Source: Microvelia longipes (Eukaryota; Arthropoda; Insecta; Hemiptera; Veliidae). From it: DNA of 64,000 nt. A program made the translations under genes and the position numbers. How positions within the stretch are numbered: the stretch's first letter is position 1; each line of letters opens with the position of its first letter. Positions 10,976 through 22,000 of this stretch are shown one piece after another. The stretch lies in NCBI GenBank assembly GCA_018340805.1, contig JACMZG010001914.1, forward strand, positions 16,938,247 through 17,002,246, in the 5' to 3' direction. The notes under the pieces were generated by a model. The model did no database searches, was not told the origin of the DNA, and saw only the letters and a list, made by a program, of their open reading frames with translations.

Positions 10976-12749
10976 TTTAAAAAAAAATTAAGCTGTAAAA
11001 AAATATTTAATTTAATTTTAAATAGTCGAAATAAGCATTTAAAGAAGATAAGAGTGGGGTGAAAACGGAACGTTCTAAAGGTTGGGTCGTTTAACATACA
11101 GATGGGAGTTTTAGTTAGAAATATAGTAAGGTCAACAGTTGCTTACAGTTCAATAGAATGTATAAACAATTCAATTGAATTGAGTTTTAGTTCAAGACTG
11201 AAATAAAACAATTCCGTGATCCAGGTAATACAAATCCTACGGAAATTGATGACTACAGCTGTCAGTATCATCTCCTAGACAGTATAGAATAAACTCTTAT
11301 GAGTGTTACCTAGTGAATATTGTACTACACGGCGGTATCTTACGTCTGACGTCACACAATCAGTCGAGGCTGTTTTCCCGCCAAAAGATCAAATTTAAAT
11401 ATATTTTCGGTTTTTTTGTGTATCATCAAAAGTATAAGTTTTTTCATTCTAATATTTTACAGGGTGTTCTTTTATAAGACGTACATAAAGATAATGCAAT
11501 AAAAAAATTGTGCAAATACTCAATTTTGTCAACTAGTTTTTTTCTTCTTAACTAGTCGCTTTCTTACAATAAATCGTACGACGAAAGACATTAAAATATC
11601 ATAAATTTAAGAGTCTATTATTAAAATGTCTAAAGATATCAGGATGAAGATACCAAATGTAACACTTACAGAGGTACACTCGAGGGAAATATAGATTCGA
11701 TTACTTAAATTTTCGATTTTTAACGATTTTTCAAAACTTTAGATGAATCAGCAATACACGGTTAAATATCATCTGAAATTTCTTAACTTTAAGGAAACAC
11801 AAAGAGACCTTAATCGTCTATAAATCAATTTATATGGATTTACAAGATTTTGTTCTTTGACGTTTATATGTGGTACGATAACTTTCGAAAATCCGCTTTA
11901 TCGGATCGAAATGAAACTTCATACAAAAATCTAACTTGTTAATGTCCCGAACCCTATTGTTTATAGAAAATGTGTGATATCATTAACCGACAGTAATCAC
12001 TTTTTAAAAAATCTCAAATATAAAAAGTGGTCTCATGAGGTTGAAATGTAATACACATGTACTTTAAATGCGTAACTAATATACGAAGTAACACTTAATT
12101 ATCAGCATAAGTTCTGGTTTTATCAATTGATATATGTAACATAGTGGCCCTGGACAGGCCCTCAAGTCAAGTGGCCTGGTAAGTCTATTTGTGGATAAGC
12201 CTAAAAAAAGTTTTATTAAAGAAGTGGGCTATTTTTCGACTTTGAAGCATAACAATGGATGATGAGTATAATCATTTAAAGGAGAATAGGTGAAAAATAT
12301 TAAAGAACATGCGAGAAATACGTTGCACATAAAAGGTAATGAAAACAGTTTATTCTGAATCATTTTATACAATGAAATGTATATTACGAAACAAACTACT
12401 GGAGATAAAATACGGCAAAATGTTATAAATATAGTGGACAAGTCTTGGGGCGAGCGACCTCTCCCGGATCCAGGAGACACTGCGTGGGTGACCAACACCA
12501 TCTGGGTTCATGTAGAATGATCGGCATTTTGCAATATAAGGTTTAAAAATATTGTTATTTGCAACAATATGAATGAATCCTCCTTTATGATACATTTTAA
12601 GACATATAATGTTTATTTATTATAACGTATCACATTTTTTTTACATCAATTTTATAAATTATTGTTTAGAGGACAAACAACACATTATATTAGTTCAAAC
12701 AAGAGAGAAATTTTAATTAAAAATTATTAGATGGCAGTTACCTTATATC
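10976..12749. other. Intergenic, no gene seen
   Basis: AT-rich. It contains one TGACGTCA (11347-11354) beside a small GC-richer patch (11330-11390). Another GC-richer stretch at 12450-12515 (CTCCCGGATCCAGGAG) is open on the minus strand for about 75-90 codons in two frames, but matches nothing I recognise. Confidence 0.4.
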
Positions 12750-13120
12750 ATCATATAAGTTTAGATTAATAATGATTATAATGGCAATCCATAACTCAAA
12801 TTCTCATATAAAATTAGATTAATAATGATTATGATGGCAATCCATATCTCAAATTCTCATATAAATTTAGATTAATAATGATATGATGAATCATAATCTC
12901 AAATTCTCATATAATTTAGATTAATAATGATTATGATGGCAATCCATATCTAAATTCTCATATAAATTTAGATTAATAATGATTATGATGGCAATCCATA
13001 TCTTAAATTCTCATATAAATTTAGATTAATAATGATTATGATGGCAATCCATATCTCATCTCACAATCTATACTCAAATAAAATTTAGATTAATAATGAT
13101 TATGACGGCAATCCATAGCT
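12750..13120. repeat. 53-bp minisatellite, about 7 copies
   Basis: The unit is TTTAGATTAATAATGATTAT followed by a GATGGCAATCCATATCTCAA-type segment and ATTCTCATATAA. The array has about seven tandem copies. The fourth has internal deletions and the sixth an insertion near 13060. Confidence 0.9.
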
Positions 13121-13165
13121 TGAATTATCTTTAAAGATTAAATTATATTATGTATACAAACTATG

Positions 13166-13740
13166 TCTCTAAAAATTGGCAGTGCACACCAATATTTGCA
13201 TTAGTTTAATGCTCAGTTGGTTTTTTCTTTTAAGGTTTTAGCGCATTTTCTTTGAAAAATACAGAAAATGAGCTACGAGTATTGCTTGATTAATTAAGTA
13301 ACTGCTCAAGTTATAAAGCATTAACCGGAACCTTAAGCAAGAAATGGATGTTAAGCACGGAAACTTTGCATTCCAAAGAGAATTCTCCCGACATGCGGAC
13401 CACCACACCAGCATTATTTTGTGGTTATAAACTTATAAAATGTAAAAAACGATAAAGAATTATTGTCCTTTACAGGTTTCGAACCCAGGTACCTTGGCTT
13501 TGAGTGCTCTTGTCGACTCCACACCATTTTAATTCAACTCACAGGCCCAAAAAACGTCGATACGATTCCCCACTTAAAATATGTTGTTTACCGATCGTAT
13601 TTTAGATTTTCCGGTAATTTATTGCGGTTTTTTCGACTTTTTGCCCACTTAGAGTGGTCGTATCGACTTCGGACCGGTTTTCTTTTATTCAGCGCCCCAA
13701 AATACCCACGACACCAATTCTAAGCAAGGCACGGAATCGT
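13166..13740 (+). mobile_element. FB family copy C, single arm with loop and tail
   Basis: This is a diverged copy of the right half of the FB elements. A loop segment (TCTCTAAAAATTGGCAGTGC...) leads into TTTTAGCGCATTTTCTTTG, then the arm landmarks GAGCTACGAGTATTGCTTGA, TAACCGGAACC, AAGCAAGAAATGG and CGACATGCGGACCACC. The tail follows, with TTCGAACCCAGGTACC and GGTCGTATCGACTTCGGACC. There is no opposite arm, so it represents a monomer form. The loop orientation equals copy B and is opposite to copy A. Confidence 0.8.
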
Positions 13741-13947
13741 CGTTGTTTACTCTATGAAGTTTTAAATAATTAATTACTCATAAATTAATTAATACATAAT
13801 AATTTAAATTAATTGGTTGATTTATTATGTAATAAATAATACATTAACAAGTTTATATGAATAGTTTTTTACGTTTAAACCGCGTTTTTTGAGAGTTAGT
13901 ACTAACTTAATCATCTAGGAAGCACACCCTCCGAACACGGCGGCACA

Positions 13948-14180
13948 TATGGCTAGTCCACAGTATGCCCAGTTCACCTAGCCCAACTAGACTCACTCCA
14001 ACCTAACCGCTCTGGCTAATGTCTGCGACTAGTTCACAGTGTGCCTAGTTCATCTAGACCAGCTAGACTCTGGTTAGGCTCACCGCTCCGATCAGCGCCG
14101 ACAACTAGTTCATAGTGTGCTTAGTTTATCTTGTCATACTAGCTCCTCTGATCACATTAATCTCACTTAGCCCGCCCTCG
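13948..14180 (+). repeat. 77-bp degenerate minisatellite, three copies
   Basis: Three units start near 13950, 14028 and 14104 with ACTAGTTCACAGTGTGC-like words, followed by CTAGTTCATCTAG and a GCTCACCGCTCC-like segment. The sequence is far more GC-rich than its surroundings, as is the unique stretch to 14460. Confidence 0.75.
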
Positions 14181-14460
14181 TTCAACCAGTCACACCAATC
14201 TCATCAGCCCCTCTAGCATCATCAGACTCAAGGTAGGCTCACTGCTCTGGCAGTGCAAGCGCCTCCAAGCAGAGAACTCTGGCAAACCTGACGCCAGTCA
14301 TTCTGTAGCCCTGACCTGTCAGTCAAAGTTCCGCAGCGCCACAAGGAGACGTCGGTCTTCAAGAACCAAGCACTCCGTTCCTAGTCACTTACGTTACTTG
14401 TGGTCTGGATTCACTTTCACTGACATACGACTTAAGTTTTAGAGCATAAGAAGGCTCAGT

Positions 14461-14559
14461 ATGTCTTTCCAACCTTCATCTCCATCTGCCCGCAGAACCT
14501 TGACTTTTCGTGAACTGGAGACAATGGATGCGGAAACCTGGATCCAGACTAGTCTGTGA
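14461..14559 (+). CDS. Short ORF in a GC-rich patch, perhaps a truncated element protein
   Basis: ATG at 14461 opens a 32-codon frame ending TGA at 14557-14559. The start is MSFQPSSPSARR, with TLTFRELETMDAETW following. Its composition is protein-like (a Ser/Pro/Arg-rich start, then an acidic, amphipathic stretch), and it lies at the end of about 600 bp of GC-richer DNA that looks unlike the surrounding AT-rich sequence. It could be the first codons of a decayed retroelement or gene, cut off where the next minisatellite begins. I do not recognise it, and chance is possible for such a short frame. Confidence 0.2.
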   Translation: MSFQPSSPSARRTLTFRELETMDAETWIQTSL

Positions 14560-14609
14560 TGAAACAGACACCAATCCTGCATTAGCGTATTAGCAGCTAA
14601 GGAAACTAA

Positions 14610-15370
14610 GTAAAATATATACAGGCAAGAGAAGCGAGCCCTAGAATTTTATGTTATCTTTTACTACTTGGTTTAAAATTAGGTACTGATAAACATATAC
14701 AGAAAAGCGAACGAAGCGAGCCCTAAAATATTATGTTATGTTTTAAATTTTTTTATAAAATTAGGTATCGACAAATAAACACATATTGGCGAGCGAAACG
14801 AACCCTAGAATATTAAGTAAAAACTTTATTTTATAGTTTAAGATTGGCTAGTAGCAAGCAAGCACATAAATGCAAGCGTTGCGAGCCCTATTTTTTTGTT
14901 TTGATATACGCTCTATATAAAGTACACTGATAAGCAAACACATAAAGGCGAGCGAAGCGAGCTCAAGAATAATATGTTATGTTTCTTCTCATTGCTATAA
15001 AATTAGGTACTGATAAACATACACAATGGCAAGCGAAGCGAACCCGAGAATATTAAGTTATATTATAATTATTTATCCTCAGTTATTGACAAACAAACAC
15101 ATACAGGCAATCCCTAGTATATTAGGTACAATTTTATTTTTATGCTCTAAAATTAGCTTGTAACAAACAAATTAAGGCGAGCGTAGCGAGCACATACATA
15201 TTATGTTTTCTTCTTAATATATGCTTTAAATAAACAAACACAGAATGGCGAGCAAAGCGAGCCCTGGAATATTAGGTAATATTTTTATTTTTTTCTCTAA
15301 AATTAGGTATCGACAAACAAACACTTATAGACGAACGAAGCGAGCCCTAGAATATTAAGTAAAAGTACGA
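14610..15370 (+). repeat. About 80-bp GCGAGCGAAGCGAGC minisatellite, about 10 copies
   Basis: Each unit has GGCGAGCGAAGCGAGCCCTA, AATATTA, an AT-rich stretch, AAAATTAGGTAT, then GACAAACAAACACATA. About ten copies are diverged from one another: one reads GCAAGCGTTGCGAGC and another keeps only GGCAATCCCTAG. A related degenerate array is at 47570-47825. Confidence 0.85.
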
Positions 15371-16080
15371 TTTTATAGTATTAATACATGATATTTATGT
15401 CAATATCTGAGATACCCTTATAATGCTTGCAAAGCAAGCACTTTGTCAAATTTTTTAATTACCATAACTATCAGAGTACAAATAAATTCTAAGCCAGTCG
15501 GCCAGTCTAATAATAAAACAAATGAAATGACACAACATGACATTAGATTAGCTTATAAATCTATACAACTACCAGAACATTATTGCACAGATAACATTCT
15601 TGTACGGTCTCGATTAGCTCCAAATTATCATATAGAATTATAAATAAGAGAAAGCTATTTAGTTGAATATTTAGAAACAAATTAGTTCAATGGCCTTTAT
15701 CTATGTTAATGTTATGTTATCACTTTAAAACATAGACCTCATCCAACATGTTTTAGGATTATCGTTTATGGTTTGTAATTCGACGTTTGGCTTAAGATAA
15801 AACAATTACATATTAGTTTTTTTTATTGTCTAAAGTAGTAAGTTGTAATTTATAACTGTGTTTTATTTATGTCTTAATAATAAAGTCATGTTGAGTGGGG
15901 GAAAATGGAAAGCTATACATGCATAAAATAAGTATAAAATTTGAAAATATATATGGAGTATTCATATTCCTCCCGAAAAAACATATGAACACAAATAATT
16001 CTTTACATGTTCAATTTTTTTTAAGAACTTACTTCCTTATATCTAGCAACATTAGTGACTATGAATGCCTTAAAATAAGG
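15371..16080. other. Intergenic, no gene seen
   Basis: TGCTTGCAAAGCAAGCA (about 15424-15440) is a perfect short palindrome at the end of the minisatellite. Beyond it is AT-rich DNA. One 66-codon plus frame (15443-15643) has ordinary composition but no recognisable motif and no splice or promoter support. Confidence 0.4.
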
Positions 16081-16081
16081 G

Positions 16082-16230
16082 ATTTTTTCGGATATATATT
16101 TTTAGTATCAGGAAACCAATCAGAATCGCCCCTCCCCCCCACTAACCCTATCAACTTCCGTCATCCGAACAACCTCATAAGCATCTTTTTCATTATGAAA
16201 ATTTCATAAAAGTACCTAAATTTACATTTA
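16082..16230 (+). repeat. TA-module right flank, copy 2
   Basis: TTTTTCGGATATATATTTTT, then CCAATCAGAATCGCCCC, AACTTCCGTCATCCGAACAA and CATAAGCATCTTTTTC. It closely matches 360-480 and more loosely 60530-60640. Confidence 0.75.
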
Positions 16231-16259
16231 TTTATGCCAACATTCAAAATTAAAGAGGG

Positions 16260-16435
16260 AAGGAGGGCTTACACACACATACATACAGACAGACAACTTT
16301 GGGAAAACTTCTCAGGAGGCCTTAAAAACACACGAAAAGGATAATTCTGGTGACAACACGATTTCAAATTTTTTTGCAAACACAATACTTTTCCCATATA
16401 CCAATGGTATAAATAAGAAAAAGTAAAAAAGGAAG
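16260..16435 (+). repeat. R1 family tail fragment
   Basis: ACATACAGACAGACAACTTT, CAGGAGGCCTTAAAAACAC, then GCAAACACAATACTTTTCC and AGTAAAAAAGG. It matches the 3' part of the R1 copy at 25040-25690. Confidence 0.8.
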
Positions 16436-16498
16436 AATGAAAAATGTATAGTATTACATAAATAATAAAAATTCTTAAAACATATAAATATAATATAA

Positions 16499-16500
16499 TA

Positions 16501-16537
<37 letters not shown>

Positions 16538-16567
16538 ATATATATATAATATATATATATATATATT
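16499..16567. repeat. TA microsatellite
   Basis: About 70 bp of imperfect TA with two TTATAT phase shifts. Confidence 0.9.
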
Positions 16568-16593
16568 ATGCAGTGCAAACCTTGTCCTCAGGA

Positions 16594-16664
16594 AAGGTTG
16601 GTTAGAGCCTGCCCACGATAAGGGTTACATTTCTATCTATCCTGGTTTCGAACCCAGCTCGATA
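16594..16664 (+). repeat. tRNA-like segment, possible SINE head
   Basis: GGTTGGTTAGAGCC resembles a pol III A box. About 45 bases on, GGTTTCGAACCC resembles a B box, with CTGG/CCAG able to pair around it. There is no convincing acceptor or anticodon stem, so this is at best a degenerate tRNA or SINE head, boxed in by TA arrays on both sides. Confidence 0.3.
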
Positions 16665-16668
16665 GCAT

Positions 16669-16687
16669 TTATATATATATATATATA

Positions 16688-16749
<62 letters not shown>

Positions 16750-16753
16750 ATAA
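16669..16753. repeat. TA microsatellite
   Basis: About 85 bp of TA with one TC and one TT interruption. Confidence 0.9.
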
Positions 16754-16835
16754 TTGTGTATGGGGTGTATAAAGTAGATCCGCCCTTGCTGAACAGTACA
16801 ATTGTATAATTAAAAGTATCCTTTGTGATAGATTT

Positions 16836-16900
16836 TCAAAGGAAATGTGCTGAAATATTTTAAAGATTGGCATAACCTGAGCTTCCCAAGTGTCAAATGT
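16836..16900 (+). repeat. FB family fragment
   Basis: TTTTCAAAGGAAATGTGCTG followed by TTTTAAAGATTGGC matches the arm-to-loop junction of FB copy A (CCAAAGGAAATGCGCTAAAA, CTTTAAAGATAACTG). Only about 65 bp remain. Confidence 0.55.
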
Positions 16901-17780
16901 TCAAATCTGATTTTGTTGGAATGATATAGAAAAGCAGGCGTGTAATATTTACCTTTTTATCTTGTGACATTACACTCTATCACGCGAAAATTTTATTATC
17001 TAAACCAGGGCGTCAATTAGGTGGGGCAAATATGATGTACGTTGTATTTAAGCCCATAGAATGAATCTCTTAAGAATAGATTTTTGTAAAATAAACCAAA
17101 ATGCATGTTTAAGAATTTTGTCGAAAATTTGATAAAAAGTAATTCGTCTTAATACTTTTTTTTTTAGCAAGGGTAAAATATTTTGTCTCTAGGGACGGAG
17201 CAATTGGAGGAATAAGAAAAACATAGTGTCATTAAACCCTTAGACTTATTTAATAGTTTCTTTTATCTTTACGCCTCCGCATCAATACAGTTTCAGAATA
17301 TATGCTTACTCGTTGCTACAATAGATCAGGAAATCGAATGCAACAATAGTAAATCAAATTTAATTGCAATACATAATATTGATAAAACCAATAAAATCAT
17401 ATTACATATAAATTAAAGTTCCATTTCTTTATGGAAAGGTCATAGCGGAAGGAAAACATTCATTTTTTCAAAACACAACAAATATACTGCGCTATATCCG
17501 GCAATATTAAACAAAATCCTTCAAACAATGTAATCACAAAATCAAAGTAATGACTACAGAGACCTCGACTTTGAACTTATATCTAATTCGCCAAGTTAAT
17601 ATAAAGGTATATACTTATAAATTAACGACTGCATCATAATGAATTATAAAATAAATTATTTTTCAAATATAGCTTTATGTAGTATAAATAGAGCTCATAT
17701 CATATTGGGCGGATACATTATTACATCATATTGGTAACCCTATTATTTTAAGCATTGTAAAAATGTTCACCAAGGAATAT

Positions 17781-17784
<4 letters not shown>
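16901..17784. other. Intergenic, no gene seen
   Basis: AT-rich with no shared repeat or coding segment recognised. Confidence 0.4.
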
Positions 17785-17818
<34 letters not shown>

Positions 17819-17825
17819 TATATAA

Positions 17826-17865
<40 letters not shown>

Positions 17866-17868
17866 ACA
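17785..17868. repeat. TA microsatellite
   Basis: About 85 bp of imperfect TA with an internal ATTAAAAATA interruption. Confidence 0.9.
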
Positions 17869-18424
17869 AATAAAACAAAATGGCGAAAATTATAGTAAAA
17901 ATATAATAACAAAGCAACGTTAAATTCACTCGATGCTACTTGACCCTAGTGATCTAACAATACTGGCTGAATATGAATAAAGAAACTAGGTATGTGTTTA
18001 TTTATTATATAACAAATAATTATTTCTATATACAATTTTTATTAAATAAAAAATAAGTTAACAAGGGTTATTAATTTATGGTAAATTTCAGCTCATTTAG
18101 ATTATTTTTATATTTTAAAGAAATTTTTCGAAAACGTATCTACATACTCACACTCACTTTCTCTCTCACACTGTGAAATATTTAGGTGGCATTCTGGTGT
18201 CGGATTTTTAGTCCAAACGCAATGTTTTTCCTGTACATACCTGTTGCATTTATAAGTACGGTATAACTGAGAAGTGAAAAAAGTTAGTCATAAATCAAAT
18301 TTTTCATTAATATCTATTAATTGTTAATTAATCTTAATTACCTTTTGACATCCTAAATGATTATTACAAATAAAGACAATGTTTTACCTGAAATCACAAA
18401 AATTATAAATTAGAGAAAATGTAT
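17869..18424. other. Intergenic, no gene seen
   Basis: AT-rich with a short CACTCTCTCA-rich stretch near 18150-18175. No gene is seen. Confidence 0.4.
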
Positions 18425-19095
18425 GCAACAAACAAGGCTGGCATTAAGCAGAAAATATGCAAAAACAAGGTTGCATACAAAGTAAATAGAGAACGTTTAG
18501 AAAATGTATGCAAAACAAGGTTGGCCATACAAAGTAAGAGTAGAGAACATTTAGAAAATGTATGCAAACCAAGGTTGGCCATACAAGTAAAGAGTAGAGA
18601 ACGTAGAAATGTATGCAAAAACAAATACAAAGTAAGAGTAGAACAAGGTTGGCCATACAAAGTAAGAGTAGAGAACATTTAGAAAATGTATGCAAACGCA
18701 AGGTTGGCCATACAAAGTAAGAGTAGAGAACGTTTAGAAAACAAGGTTGGCCATACAAAGTAAGAGTAAGAACGTTTAGAGTATGCAAAACAAAGTTGCC
18801 ATACAAAGTAAAGTAGAGAACGTTTAGAAATGTATGCAACAACAAAGTTGGCCATACAAATAAGAGTAGAGAAGTTTAGAAAATGTATGCAAAAACAAGG
18901 TTGGCATACAAAGTAAGAGTAGAGAACGTTTAGAAATGTATGCAACAAAGTTGGCCATACAAAGTAAGAGTAGAGAACGTTTAGAAAATGTATGCAAAAA
19001 CAAAGTTGGCCATACAAAGTAAGAGTAGAGAACGTTTAGAAAATGTATGCAAAAACAAGGTTGGCCATACAAAGTAAGAGTAGAGAACGTTTAGA
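18425..19095. repeat. 55-bp minisatellite, about 13 copies
   Basis: The unit is GAGAACGTTTAGAAAATGTA followed by TGCAAAAACAAGGTTGGCC and ATACAAAGTAAGAGTA. About 13 copies occur, many with one- to five-base deletions and one with a longer deletion near 18605-18640. Open frames of up to 133 codons on the minus strand (rich in LFLHTFLNVLYSYFVWP-like text) are translations of the repeat. Confidence 0.95.
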
Positions 19096-20298
19096 TAGAG
19101 TGGTAAAGAATGTGGGGAGCGACGTTAAGAAATTATGTAAATAAATAAGAGTATTTATGATAAATGTTTGGGTATAAATATTTTATGATTTATTATGAAG
19201 GGGATTAATAAGAGGGACAAAGTTAAGAGAGTAAAGAATATATAATTGGCATAAATTTGCGCAATAGATCTTGCAGGATGGGATATTTACACCACTGTCC
19301 AAAACTATATCGCAAATTAGAGGAGCCACCATTAAGATACAACTTGATATTGATACATATTATTAAACTGCGTAGGCTTCCGCGGTTGTTGTCATGAAGA
19401 TTTAGGTCTTCCGGTTGTTCATGAAGATTTAGGTCTTTAGGTCTTCCATGATGTCCTACATCTCTACATTGACGCGGTCACGGTCACCACCGGAAGACCT
19501 AAATCTGCTTGATACATATTATTCTCTTAATTGTAAATTTGTACTTAAATTTCTATTCATAATTGAAATTGGATAATCAAGCTTGCTATCTTATCTCTTT
19601 TATCTCTTTTTTACTTGATTTTGTTTACATAATTATTTTATTTCATAGGATAAGTCTTTTAAATGGTTTGTCCGCTCTATAAACTTTCTGTCACTAAATA
19701 AACTCATAAGAAGGTGAAAATTACAATACTGTGTTTTAATTTTATTCATTAATTTTAGTTCCCACATAACTCACGAAATTACTCTTTTTCGAAATTTATC
19801 TTTATTTATTATCTTTATTATCTTTAACTATTTTATTTATTTATCTTTTTATAATATTTATATTTTATTTATATTATTATTATAAAGAAATCGAAAATTA
19901 TCTTTTACGAAAAGATCTAATGCAATAATCTTTTAAATTTATTATAACCAATATTTGCAAGTTATTACTCTTTTTTCTTTCCCCTGGTGCAGTCTTATTT
20001 ATTTATTTTTTTATTAAGTTTTTTGCTCCTTACTACGTTTTTCTAGTTTTTTCTACTACCCTTTTTGCTTCTTGCTTTCACCAGCATCGTTTTAAATTTT
20101 ACACAGATCTATGCAATAAAGAGGTGATGGAGATGATTTCAGTAATTTTCAGTAGTACTTTTCTTTTTGATTTTGACTCTCTTTAAGATGTCTTCTTTTT
20201 ACTTGAATGTTTGATAATGGCTTTATACCCGAAACGTTACGCTAATCGTTATTTTTTATTGCACCCTATAGGACACAACCTTCTCTTAAATTATTAAA
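19096..20298. other. Intergenic with an inverted repeat and an AT-rich tract
   Basis: Contains the 18-bp inverted repeat at 19398-19506. A very AT-rich, TTTATT-rich tract (19740-20000) follows, and then a motif TTGATAATGGC...CCGAAACGTTACG near 20211-20240. I see no coding segment. Confidence 0.45.
19398..19506. repeat. 18-bp perfect inverted repeat with nested direct repeats
   Basis: AGATTTAGGTCTTCCGGT (19398-19415) is perfectly inverted at 19489-19506. Inside, ATGAAGATTTAGGTCTT is repeated directly at 19394-19410 and 19421-19437, followed by a third TAGGTCTTCCATGATG. The loop is GC-richer (CGCGGTCACGGTCACC). The function is unknown. Confidence 0.8.
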
Positions 20299-21797
20299 AA
20301 TTCTGGCGCGGTGTTCCGCATGTCGGGCGAATTTCCTTTGGATACGTGTTTCCGTGCTTTTTACATTATATAAGTTTACAACTAGTAAATAAATAATTCC
20401 GGCGCGGTGGTCCGCTGTCGGGCGAATTTCATTTAGAATGCGTGTTTCCGTGCTAAACAACCCATTTCTTGCTTATGCAAAAACCATGCCCATTGCGTGG
20501 TTCCGGTTCATGCTTTAGAACCTAAGCAGTTACTCAATTGTCAAGCACTGCTCGTAACTCATTTTGTCTGTATTTTCCAAAGGAAATGCGCTAAAACCTT
20601 TAAAGATAACTGACTAAGCTTTAAGATAAGTAACTAATCTTTAAACTAGTGCAAATAATAGTGCGTACTTCTAATTTTAGAGGCATAGTTTTGTACAACA
20701 ACTGGATGATTATGCGCATTTCCTTTGGAAAATACAGACAAATTGAGTTACTTGACAATTGAGTAACTGCTTAGGTTCTAAAGCATGAACCGGAACCACG
20801 CAATGGGCATGGTTTTTGCATAAGCAAGAAATGGGTTGTTTAGCACGGAAACACGCATTCTAAATGAAATTCGCCCGACAGCGGACCACCGCGACGGAAT
20901 TATTTATTTACTAGTTGTAAACTTATATAATGTAAAAAGCACGGAAACAGGCATCCAAAGGAAATTCGCCCGACATGCGGACCACCGCGCCAGAATTATT
21001 TTTAGTTGTAAACTTATATTAGGTAAAAAAAACGATAAAAAATAATTGTCCCTACTAGGATTTGAACCCAGGTACTCTGGGTTTGAGAGCTCGCATCCAA
21101 AGGAAATTCGCCCGACATGCGGAACACCGCGCCAGAATTATTTTCTAGTTGTAAACTTATATTTAGTAAAAAAAAACGATAAAAAATTATCGACCCTTCC
21201 AGGATGTGAACCCAGGTACCCTGAGTTTGAGTGGTTGTATTTACTCCGGACCACTAGCATTCAACTCAGAGGCCCAAAAAACATTGAAAACGACACCCTA
21301 CTAGAAATTTAATTTTCAACGACCGTAATGTTGGTTTTCTATATTTTTTGTGGTTTTTTTGACTTTTTGGTAACTTAAAGTGGTCGTATCGTCTTCGGAC
21401 CGGTTTCATTCGATTCAGCGCCCAAAATTACATAGAAAACGACACCCTACTCGAAATGTATTTTTTATCGACCTAAATTTTGGTTTTTGGTGATTTACAA
21501 TGGTTTTTTCGATATTTAGGTCACTTAGAGTAGTCGTATCGACTTCGGACCGGTTTCATTCGATTCAGCACCTCAAAAAACATAAATATTGACCTTTTTC
21601 GCGGCAAAAAATATTAACCCTGAATTTTGCCGATTTTTTGAAACTTTCACTGACTCAGCAAACCGGGTTAATGACGTCACAAAAACCTGGTTTTCAATAG
21701 GGTTCGTGTCCTCCCAAAGGTTGATTTTTGTACCAAGTTTGGTTAAAAAATATTAATCCGTTCGAAAGATAGAGTGTTTACAAGAAAGTGTCTAGAA

Positions 21798-21833
<36 letters not shown>

Positions 21834-21843
21834 ATATATATAT

Positions 21844-21885
<42 letters not shown>

Positions 21886-22000
21886 TCGCGCGAAACGTAT
21901 TTTTTCGTCATTAGGGACCTCTGAAACGGATTTGCGTCGTGGTCCGAGGTTCGAATTCCGCCATGACGCCTATCCCATTAGCCGAATTTTCAAAGGAAAG
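20299..22000. mobile_element. FB family copy A: long foldback with 1-kb tail
   Basis: Inverted arms of about 285-290 bp (20299-20591 and 20714-20998) flank a 122-bp loop. Arm landmarks are TTCCGGCGCGGTGGTCCGC, GGGCGAATTTCATTTAG, TTGCTTATGCAA, GCGTGGTTCCGGTTCATG and TTCCAAAGGAAATGCGC, all mirrored. To the right is a tail with two repeats of a GAACCCAGGTAC block (about 21060 and 21208). Then come three diverged repeats around GTCGTATCGACTTCGGACC, TGACGTCA (21672-21679), a TA array and GAGGTTCGAATTCCGCC. No protein is encoded. The loop is inverted relative to copy B. Confidence 0.9.
21798..21882. repeat. TA microsatellite inside the FB-A tail
   Basis: About 85 bp of imperfect TA, at the same place in the tail as the array at 31623-31735 in copy B. 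Confidence 0.9.

Noticed and set aside
12430..12510. GC-richer patch thought to be a 5S rRNA or tRNA fragment
   Set aside because: GCGTGGGTGACCAACACC loosely recalls 5S rRNA wording, but boxes and flanking arms are missing.
13463..13723. 86-codon plus frame beginning in TGFEPRYLGFE
   Set aside because: It is the FB tail. The corresponding frames in copies A and B differ and are broken.
18444..18845. 133-codon minus-strand open frame
   Set aside because: It is a translation of the 55-bp minisatellite, and other frames are open too. No independent gene signal.
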